Below, in pieces: positions 1 through 5,220 of a DNA stretch of 5,220 nucleotides; the first letter of the stretch is position 1, and each line of letters starts with the position of its first letter. Source of the DNA: an uncultured Eubacteriales bacterium (GTDB taxonomy: Bacteria; Bacillota; Clostridia; Oscillospirales; Butyricicoccaceae). Position numbers and translations under genes: made by a program. The stretch covers positions 1-5,220 of the forward strand of contig CATJIY010000068.1 in assembly GCA_949740695.1 (NCBI GenBank), given 5' to 3'. A model generated the notes under the pieces. The model was given only the letters and a program-made list of their open reading frames with translations, ran no database searches and was not told the origin of the DNA.

Positions 1-62
1 AGAAGGAAGGGGAAGCCCATGGGAAAGCAAAATTTCTCTCGGAATACTCTACTGAAAAATGA
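1..62 (+). other. Possible 3' tail of an upstream + strand gene
   Basis: The third + frame is open from the left edge to a TGA at 60-62 and would encode a charged tail ending in FLSEYSTEK. The stop lies directly before a ribosome binding site and the ATG at 77, a spacing typical of an operon junction. The first frame is also open here, up to a TGA at 67-69, so the frame cannot be decided from so short a stretch. No protein family can be recognised. This is an inference from spacing only. Confidence 0.2.
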
Positions 63-70
63 AAGGTGAT
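62..70 (+). promoter_or_regulatory. Ribosome binding site ahead of the ATG at 77
   Basis: AAAGGTGAT resembles the 16S anti-Shine-Dalgarno complement AAAGGAGGTGAT with three bases missing, and ends six bases before the ATG at 77. It matters because it points to translation starting at 77, while the long reading frame only opens at 149, after an in-frame TGA. A second purine-rich stretch, AGGAGAGG at 111-118, lies inside the short frame, too far from 149 (30 bases) to serve that start directly. Confidence 0.45.
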
Positions 71-76
71 AAAATT

Positions 77-142
77 ATGAGAAATATAACTATTTTTGTT
101 TTAATTATAGAGGAGAGGTTTGTGAATCCTATGTTTCAATGA
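77..142 (+). CDS. Short 21-codon open frame upstream of, and in frame with, the 145-residue protein
   Basis: An ATG at 77 with a well-spaced ribosome binding site opens a 21-residue frame beginning MRNITIFVLIIEERF and ending at TGA 140-142. The first half is hydrophobic. The frame is the same as that of the gene at 149: without the TGA the two would form one protein, with only two codons between the stop and the next ATG. Three readings are possible: a small leader peptide, the true 5' end of a gene broken by a nonsense change, or a chance frame. An ATG at 139 overlaps the stop as ATGA but reads only eight codons. No family is recognised. Confidence 0.3.
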   Translation: MRNITIFVLIIEERFVNPMFQ

Positions 143-148
143 ATCCCT

Positions 149-586
149 ATGATTACTGGGAATAACAAGATTTCTAAATTTGCTGGGATATGTTTGATTT
201 TGTTAGTCGGCTGGTACTTTCTTACAAATCTTGTCAAGTTCATTCCTATGGACTTTTCAGATGTTCTGTTTCAAAATGGAGTACCTTCGGGTACAACGCC
301 CTTGTATATTAAAAACAGCAATGATCATTGGCAGATAACAAAAGAATATCCCGCAGAAGAATTGCTGCCATTATTATGTACGGCCAGAGTGGATCGTGCG
401 GTTCCAGGTGTGCAAAATGATATTTTGTACTTTACCGATGACGGGATTTTTGATGTTTATATTGGAGATTCCAAATTTTCCATTACAGGACAAGGATATG
501 TTCAAATTGATGAGGACTATTATCGAGTATTGCCTCCGTATGCGGAAGAGATATGGTCATATCTAATTGAAGCGTATAAACAATAG
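149..586 (+). CDS. Hypothetical membrane-anchored protein, 145 residues
   Basis: I do not recognise this protein. Residues 11-32 form one strongly hydrophobic segment (AGICLILLVGWYFLTNLV) after a short lysine-containing N-terminus. The remaining roughly 110 residues are polar, rich in aromatic and acidic residues, and alternate in a way that suggests beta strands (ILYFTDDGIFDVYIGDSKF near 92-110). The likely form is therefore a single-pass anchor with a globular domain outside the cell. There is one cysteine in the domain (77) and no lipobox. The start at 149 is the first ATG after an in-frame TGA at 140-142, and no ribosome binding site sits at normal distance before it, so translation may depend on the short upstream frame or the gene may be damaged. 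Its bases are much AT-richer than the - strand genes, and it ends just before a terminator. Being convergent, it is probably unrelated in regulation to the polysaccharide operon. Confidence 0.65.
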   Translation: MITGNNKISKFAGICLILLVGWYFLTNLVKFIPMDFSDVLFQNGVPSGTTPLYIKNSNDHWQITKEYPAEELLPLLCTARVDRAVPGVQNDILYFTDDGIFDVYIGDSKFSITGQGYVQIDEDYYRVLPPYAEEIWSYLIEAYKQ

Positions 587-597
587 TATCTCCGTCT

Positions 598-653
598 AAA
601 AAGACAGGAATATTGCTCCGCCTGGATTGGCCGACAACATTCCTGCCTTTTTT
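598..653. terminator. Bidirectional rho-independent terminator between convergent genes
   Basis: The arms 598-611 and 639-652 pair as AAAAAG-CAGGAAT with ATTCCTG-CTTTTT, with one A/C mismatch (604 against 646). Pairing may extend inward to 615/635 with one further mismatch, leaving a loop of about 19 bases. A T-run (648-653) follows on the + strand and the A-run at 598-602 supplies a T-run for the - strand. The hairpin begins 11 bases after the stop of the + gene and lies about 50 bases past the stop of the - strand operon, so it can end both transcripts. Confidence 0.8.
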
Positions 654-700
654 ATTGTGTTTGAAAAATAATAAGACGGGAAGGAAATCCATTACGCTGG

Positions 701-2317
701 TTACCGGCGGCCGCTTTGGCCGGAGGGCGTTTTCCGCAGCAGCAGGGAGAGAATTCCCACCGCCAGCATCCCCAGGCACCAGCCCGCCAGCCCGCCTTCT
801 ACACTACGAATCACCGAAAAAGAAACCGAAGCGACCCCATGGCAAAACGTATTTACCACCGAAACGCACTCCAGTCCAGCCCCCATGCCGCAGAGCAACT
901 GGAGCGAGGGGCGTTTTTTCCGGCAGGCCCACACAAACACCGGCACACAGGGAGCGGCAAACAGCAATTCTTTTGTTCGAGGGCGGCCATAAAAAAAATC
1001 CTCTAGAAAATTCCGCAGGGCAGTTTCCACGCCCGAGATTCCTCCGGGCAAATCTCCTGAACGCACCACCAACAGCAGCGCCATTCCCGCTAAAGCCGCC
1101 AAAGTCAGCCAACCCCAGACCTTCTTGCCCGCCTGCCAAAAATCCCGCCAGAACAGAGAGAACAACAACCCAAAGCACAATATCAGAGGCAACCCCAGGG
1201 CAAATTTTACGCCAGAAAATACGGCAATCCCCATCAAGTAGCGGGGCGTAGTCATCAACGCGCCAACCGTCAAGCCGCAAAGCAGGCTCCAGCCCATCCA
1301 CAAGCCAAAGGCGGCCAGCGCGGACACCGCGAAAGGCGCCTTTGCAAAAATATTCGGCTCTCGCCTGGCCCATTGCCAGATAGCAAACATACCCCCGCAG
1401 GGCAGCAAAATAGCGGCGGCCAACGGCAGCAGCTTTTCCCCCATATCAGGCAGGACCAGCACCAAAAAAATCGCCGCTAAAACGACCAGAATTATCGCCG
1501 CAATTTCCAGCTGCCGGCGTTTTTTTGCAGAAAGCTTTTTTACTGGCGGGAGCAACATAAGGAACCACACCCCAGCGGCGCAAGGCAGTAAAGCGGCCAA
1601 TATCATTTTGTAATTCTGGTTATAGACGGGCCGCAAGGGGTCAACGCTCCCTCCCAGCAAAATGCCCCGGCGCTCCAGTCTTTCTCCCAAGGAGGAAAGG
1701 CAACTAGCGTAAATATCCGGGTCGGACAACAGTTCTCCCGCTTGATTGGTAAAAGGAGATAAAATCAGAAGCCGCAACCCTCGGTCAGTAACCGCCCGAA
1801 AAAGCAGATTCTCTATTTCCCGCGTGTCGTTCCCCATGGCCCGGCTGGCGTAATCAGGGAACAACCACAGGGCTTTCACTACCCATCCCCGATAGAACCC
1901 GGGGTCCATTTCCGCCGGCAGATGCATGGTGGTACGAGTATGATCCTCAATCGCTACCGGGATCACCGTCATGCTGGATTCTGGCTCCCAGAACGCATGG
2001 CGGGTATTCCGTTCAACAGAAGGGTCCAGCCGGCCGCTTTCATCCGCAATAGCGTAGCAACGGCGGCCATCCACGTCCCACACCCAACGGTCATGAATCA
2101 CATAACCCAAACCAGCGGGGGAGACCCGGGCCAGCCAATCTTCCTCGGTCATGCCGCTGGCCTGGGCCAGCAGAGCCAGATACTTCTGGGAAAAAGCGCA
2201 AGATACATGGGACGCGTACTGACTTCCCACTCGTTGGTTCAATAGCAGCGCTGTCCCTATCAATCCCAAAAGCAACAATACCCGCCAAAAGACGGTGCGT
2301 TCTTTCCACAAGGACAT
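701..2317 (-). CDS. DUF5693-family multi-pass membrane protein, 538 residues
   Basis: The protein has one N-terminal membrane segment (about 10-27), a large soluble domain (about 28-237) that should lie outside the cell, and then a hydrophobic C-terminal half with many membrane segments (starting near 238, 271, 294, 327, 360 and 402, and again near 451-530). The assignment rests on remembered family hallmarks: PRTKE at 446-450, SVVNTFCH at 486-493, RGLRLLILSPF at 179-189, and the overall architecture. The family has no established biochemical function. Its genes often sit beside csaB, tagA/wecG-type transferases or MurJ-like flippases in clostridial and bacillar cell-wall polymer loci, which suggests a role in export or attachment of such a polymer. 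The ATG lies one base after the stop of the flippase gene (TGAcATG) and has AAGAAGG nine bases upstream, so the two are translationally coupled. It is the last gene before the terminator. At 538 residues it is somewhat short for the family as I know it, but the frame is intact. Confidence 0.7.
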   Translation of the reverse strand: MSLWKERTVFWRVLLLLGLIGTALLLNQRVGSQYASHVSCAFSQKYLALLAQASGMTEEDWLARVSPAGLGYVIHDRWVWDVDGRRCYAIADESGRLDPSVERNTRHAFWEPESSMTVIPVAIEDHTRTTMHLPAEMDPGFYRGWVVKALWLFPDYASRAMGNDTREIENLLFRAVTDRGLRLLILSPFTNQAGELLSDPDIYASCLSSLGERLERRGILLGGSVDPLRPVYNQNYKMILAALLPCAAGVWFLMLLPPVKKLSAKKRRQLEIAAIILVVLAAIFLVLVLPDMGEKLLPLAAAILLPCGGMFAIWQWARREPNIFAKAPFAVSALAAFGLWMGWSLLCGLTVGALMTTPRYLMGIAVFSGVKFALGLPLILCFGLLFSLFWRDFWQAGKKVWGWLTLAALAGMALLLVVRSGDLPGGISGVETALRNFLEDFFYGRPRTKELLFAAPCVPVFVWACRKKRPSLQLLCGMGAGLECVSVVNTFCHGVASVSFSVIRSVEGGLAGWCLGMLAVGILSLLLRKTPSGQSGRR

Positions 2318-2318
2318 G

Positions 2319-3878
2319 TCAGTCCGCCTTCTTTCGTTTCAGCTTGGACCAAATGATCTGGGTGGGGACCATGGGACCCATCAGAACCAAATACAAAGCC
2401 AGGCATACCAACCCAATTCCGCCGCAGACCGCTACCAGCGTAACCTTGCTGGTAAGCTCGCTGAGGAAACGGCGGTAACCCCAAAAGGCTCCGCCCCCCA
2501 AAAACAGAGAAAAGAGCACACCCCAAAAAAGCTGCTTGATTGGCATTTTACACCCGCCCCGGCGGGCAAAACCAGCGTACATCCCAATCCCCGCCAGCAA
2601 AAAAGCCAGCGAAGTCCCTGCCGCCAACAACTGAGGTGTTTCTGGCAAAAAAGCGCGGGTTAAGCCGTTCAGCAGGGCGCATAGCGCCAGCGCGCCAGCG
2701 GTGACGCAAATAGGCGTCAACGTTCTGCCCATGGCATAATAGGCCTTATTCAAAATATCTAACATGAAAAAGCCCGCCATCCCCAAAGCGTAGAGAGAAA
2801 AAACCTCCCCGCACAAAAGGGTATCCTGATGGGTAAAACTCCCCCCCTCAAACAGCACTTGAATTACCGGCGTTCCAAAAGCGGCAAACAACAGGGAGAC
2901 CGGCAACACCAGCAACAGGGTGTTTTTCAGCACATGAACCACATGTTGACGATACTCGGCAGGCTCCATCTGCCGGTATTGCTGGCTGAATTGAGGGAAC
3001 AGCACAATGCTAACGCTATAAATCAAAGTGGTGGTCAGCGGCTCATATAGCCGGTCGGCGTAATAAAAAGAAGAGATAGTTCCCCCCGCCGCACCCGATG
3101 CAAACTGGGTATTCAACAGATAACACAACAGAAACAAGGAGGAATTAAACACCGAAGCCGCTCCGGTACGCAAAAAAGACCAATATTCCCGGTCCCGCAG
3201 GTCCACCGAAAGCCGAAAACGATACCGTTCCTTTTTCATGGCAGGAAACGTCATGGCTAGCTGAAGCAGCCAGCAGGCAGCGGTAAGTCCCGCATAGGCG
3301 CTCAGGCTCATCCGATGGCCAATCAGAGGCAAAACGGCGCACAACACCAGATTATAAAGAAAGCTCAGCGTCCCCTGGAGGGTATAGTGCCCCATGGATT
3401 GAAACAGACCCAAAAACAGATAGGTCAGGGTAATTACCGGCAAGGCGGGCAGCAGCGCCAAAAAGCATTGGCGGAACAGCCGGGCGGTTTCCTCCTGGGA
3501 AAAAGCGCCCTCCAACCCACCCGTCGCCGCCAACACCGCCAGCACAAAAGTGGCCAGCAGGATCAGCACCAAGGTATTAGAAATCAGACGGTTGGCTGTG
3601 CGGCGGCAACCCTCCCTGTCAGCAAGCAGTTTTTGGGTAAAAAGGGGAATGGCCGCCACACATAAGGCATAGGCCACTGTGCTGAACAAAATGATAGAAT
3701 AATTGTTGGCTTGGGTAAAAGCGTCCACATCTGCTCCCGCGCCAAAAACCCGAGCCTGAAGCATGGACCGTACCATAGCCAGCAGCTTTGCCAGCAACAT
3801 CACGCAGGTGGTGCTGGTAATGGCTCGAACGATTTTATTATCGGCTTCCGATTCTTTATGGCCGGTTTTCCGTTCCAT
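2319..3878 (-). CDS. murJ: MurJ/MviN-family lipid-linked glycan flippase, 519 residues
   Basis: This is a polytopic protein of the MOP superfamily, MurJ/MviN branch. MurJ flips lipid II for peptidoglycan synthesis; relatives in polysaccharide loci may carry other undecaprenyl-linked glycans. Family motifs are clear: VFGAGADVDAF at 44-54, FYYADRLYEPL at 271-281 followed by VLFPQFS at 292-298, VIQVLFEGGSFTHQDT at 338-353, and YALGMAGFF...NKAYYAMGRTLTPI at 363-390. About 14 hydrophobic segments can be counted and the length is normal. Aligned by eye with E. coli MurJ, R24, D39 and R270 correspond to R37, D52 and R276; R18 is replaced by K31, and the R52 region lacks a positive residue. The ATG at 3878 has a near-perfect AAAGGAGGT seven bases upstream. 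The gene lies between the O-antigen-ligase-like gene (36-base gap) and the DUF5693 gene (one-base gap). The family call is firm; lipid II as the actual substrate is less certain, given this context. Confidence 0.88.
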   Translation of the reverse strand: MERKTGHKESEADNKIVRAITSTTCVMLLAKLLAMVRSMLQARVFGAGADVDAFTQANNYSIILFSTVAYALCVAAIPLFTQKLLADREGCRRTANRLISNTLVLILLATFVLAVLAATGGLEGAFSQEETARLFRQCFLALLPALPVITLTYLFLGLFQSMGHYTLQGTLSFLYNLVLCAVLPLIGHRMSLSAYAGLTAACWLLQLAMTFPAMKKERYRFRLSVDLRDREYWSFLRTGAASVFNSSLFLLCYLLNTQFASGAAGGTISSFYYADRLYEPLTTTLIYSVSIVLFPQFSQQYRQMEPAEYRQHVVHVLKNTLLLVLPVSLLFAAFGTPVIQVLFEGGSFTHQDTLLCGEVFSLYALGMAGFFMLDILNKAYYAMGRTLTPICVTAGALALCALLNGLTRAFLPETPQLLAAGTSLAFLLAGIGMYAGFARRGGCKMPIKQLFWGVLFSLFLGGGAFWGYRRFLSELTSKVTLVAVCGGIGLVCLALYLVLMGPMVPTQIIWSKLKRKKAD

Positions 3879-3885
3879 AGGTCAG

Positions 3886-3894
3886 ACCTCCTTT
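3886..3894 (-). promoter_or_regulatory. Strong ribosome binding site of the flippase gene
   Basis: On the - strand the sequence reads AAAGGAGGT, seven bases before the ATG at 3878. It fixes that start against later in-frame ATG codons. The 36-base gap to the previous gene contains no evident hairpin or promoter, which supports read-through from the O-antigen-ligase-like gene. Confidence 0.85.
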
Positions 3895-3914
3895 CCGGCG
3901 GGCAAGAGGAGCGG

Positions 3915-5220
3915 CTAAGCAATCTTTCCAGGTTCCTTGCCCAGCAGCATTTGGGGGGTCAGATCTCCCAGATCCATGGCAAGAATGGTCCACAGCAACA
4001 TGGAGCCCATCTGAATCTCCAAAACATTATAAAATAAGCCGAACCAGGCGATGATAACGCAAACGGCCACTTTCAGCAGATTTTTCCGATAGTGCCACAA
4101 GGTCGCCAGCAAAAAGATCATAAAGACGGCAAATCCCACAAAACCGGTCTCGGCCAGCATGGCGGCGTATTGATTATCGGCGTAGAACTTCACCCGGATA
4201 TCGTATTTTTCATAAAGAGGGATTTCCTCCCTTGTCAGGCTGGCAGAGGAACCGTAGCTGCCATAGCCTACCCCCCAAATGGGATAATCTTTGGCGATAG
4301 TAAACGCTGTAGCCAGGGAGTAAAGCCGGCCGTTGGTATTGGCGGAATAGAGTTTTTCGTCCTTGAAATCCCCAAACCGGGTGCCGGTATCCACCTCCAG
4401 GGAATCCCGCGCCGCCGTAATATAGCTATTTTCCCTGGCGTCCCGCCGGACGCCGTTGCTATCGTCCAACAAAGCGGCTTGCTGATCTTCTGGAAGGGCC
4501 TGAAACTCTTCCAGAATCATTCCTCCATCAATGGTAAGAATGTATTGCTCATTGTTCACAAAAACAATGGCGCCGTAATCTTCCAGGGGTTTGGTACATT
4601 CCTTGTCCACATAGGTGATTCCGTAAAAGGCGTAGCCGGTGCACTTTTCTCCTTTGGAATTGAGATAAGTCACCGGATTCATTACTTCAATCTGCTTTTC
4701 CGACATAGCAAGCGTGAGCTTATATTGGCCCACCGCTTCAAAATATTTTTGGGCGGCAAAATTGACCGCCTTAGGAACAATCATCGCTGCCGCTGCAATA
4801 CAGATCAGCGAAAGGACAAACTTCTTCCAGCGGATATCCCGCTTTCTTCCCACCAAAGCCATGGGAACAAAAATCACCAAAGCCGCCGCCAGAATCAAAA
4901 GAGAGCTGCGGGACATGGTCATATATAGAGAAATTGCCAGCGTGCAGTACAGCCAAACCGGCGTCTTTTTCCCTTGCGCATACCAGATATACAAGGACAG
5001 CGCCACCACAAAAACCAGGAACATCCCGTAGGTGTTGGGATTCTGAAAAGTGGAATACACCCGGCTGAAATTGATCTTATCCAAAGTAGCGGCCAAAGCG
5101 GTGTTGAACAATACCGTTTTGCTAAAAAGCTTTTCCACCAAGCCCAGAGCAAACAAAGGCAAAGACGTCAGCTGGAGTGTGCGGGTAAAGGCAGTCAGCT
5201 CGTCCTTTCCAAAGCCAAAG
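3915..5220 (-). CDS. O-antigen ligase/polymerase-like (Wzy_C) membrane protein, 5' end outside the window
   Basis: The frame is open to the right edge with no stop, reading FGFGKDELTAFTRTLQLTS into the rest of the protein, so the gene is partial and its start is not visible. A TTG at 5162-5160 is only an internal leucine codon. Numbered from that leucine, there are membrane segments near 44-61, 69-83, 86-104 and 113-131, then an outside loop of about 200 residues, then segments near 341-357, 363-379 and 384-396. Hallmarks of the O-antigen ligase/polymerase superfamily are NPNTYGMF (41-48), TMSRSS (82-87), NGRLYSLATAF (277-287), DYPIWGVGYGSYG (292-304) and ADNQYAAMLAETGFVG (328-343). Known members polymerise lipid-linked glycans or transfer them to an acceptor outside the membrane. 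The position that is often histidine in the HNxY motif is aspartate here (ADNQY), a variant I also associate with Gram-positive relatives. The loop is longer than usual. It is upstream in an operon with the flippase. Whether it acts as polymerase or ligase cannot be told from sequence. Confidence 0.82.
   Translation of the reverse strand, partial: FGFGKDELTAFTRTLQLTSLPLFALGLVEKLFSKTVLFNTALAATLDKINFSRVYSTFQNPNTYGMFLVFVVALSLYIWYAQGKKTPVWLYCTLAISLYMTMSRSSLLILAAALVIFVPMALVGRKRDIRWKKFVLSLICIAAAAMIVPKAVNFAAQKYFEAVGQYKLTLAMSEKQIEVMNPVTYLNSKGEKCTGYAFYGITYVDKECTKPLEDYGAIVFVNNEQYILTIDGGMILEEFQALPEDQQAALLDDSNGVRRDARENSYITAARDSLEVDTGTRFGDFKDEKLYSANTNGRLYSLATAFTIAKDYPIWGVGYGSYGSSASLTREEIPLYEKYDIRVKFYADNQYAAMLAETGFVGFAVFMIFLLATLWHYRKNLLKVAVCVIIAWFGLFYNVLEIQMGSMLLWTILAMDLGDLTPQMLLGKEPGKIA

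Noticed and set aside
80..110. A sigma-70-type promoter before the 145-residue gene
   Set aside because: TATAAC at 85-90 resembles a -10 box, but no acceptable -35 box sits 16-18 bases upstream, and AT-rich DNA gives such matches by chance.
483..779. A 98-codon - strand open frame spanning the terminator
   Set aside because: It runs antisense through the end of the 145-residue gene, across the hairpin and into the tail of the DUF5693 gene in another frame. It shows no motif.
991..998. A run of eight A in the DUF5693 gene, and a run of seven C at 2841-2847 in the flippase gene, as phase-variation tracts
   Set aside because: Both runs are short, encode normal residues (FFY in DUF5693, the EGGSF family motif in the flippase) and leave the frames intact. 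Nothing beyond length suggests switching.
613..1251. A 212-codon + strand open frame opposite the DUF5693 gene
   Set aside because: Its translation is proline-, arginine- and lysine-rich with no hydrophobic core, it overlaps the terminator, and it is the antisense shadow of a convincing membrane protein gene.
4092..4928. A 278-codon + strand open frame opposite the O-antigen-ligase-like gene
   Set aside because: The opposite frame carries clear family motifs and continues past the window edge. This one has unstructured composition, no recognisable motif, and no ribosome binding site that I could see.
5160..5162. TTG as the start of the O-antigen-ligase-like gene
   Set aside because: The same frame stays open to the window edge with plausible protein sequence upstream, and the expected early membrane segments of this family are still missing, so the true start lies outside.

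Overview
The window most likely comes from a Gram-positive anaerobe of the Clostridia, perhaps an Oscillospiraceae-type gut bacterium. Three observations support this: strong AGGAGG-type ribosome binding sites, a G+C-rich gene block, and the pairing of a MurJ-type flippase with a DUF5693 membrane protein, a combination I associate with clostridial and bacillar cell-surface polysaccharide loci. This placement is an inference from gene content, not from a marker gene.

Layout: bases 1-597 are AT-rich and read on the + strand. They hold what may be the tail of an upstream gene, a 21-codon open frame with a good ribosome binding site (77-142), and a 145-residue membrane-anchored protein of unknown function (149-586). 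A hairpin with T-runs on both sides (598-653) follows and separates this part from a block transcribed convergently on the - strand. Read in its own direction, that block is an O-antigen-ligase/polymerase-like protein (3915 to the right edge, 5' end outside the window), a MurJ/MviN-family flippase (2319-3878) and a DUF5693-family membrane protein (701-2317). The last two are separated by one base, and the first two by 36 bases, so this is very likely one operon ending at the shared terminator.

How the genes may work together: the flippase would move a lipid-linked glycan across the membrane. The O-antigen-ligase-like protein would polymerise it or transfer it to an acceptor on the outer face. 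The DUF5693 protein has a large outside domain and a multi-pass membrane part, and may act in the same export or attachment step. No glycosyltransferase or pyruvyl transferase (csaB) lies inside the window, so the chemistry of the polymer cannot be read here. No RNA gene, CRISPR array, insertion sequence or phage attachment site was seen. Most of the window is ordinary cell-surface polysaccharide machinery; its less ordinary points are the stop-interrupted start of the + strand gene, the outside insert in the ligase-like protein, and the poorly characterised DUF5693 partner.
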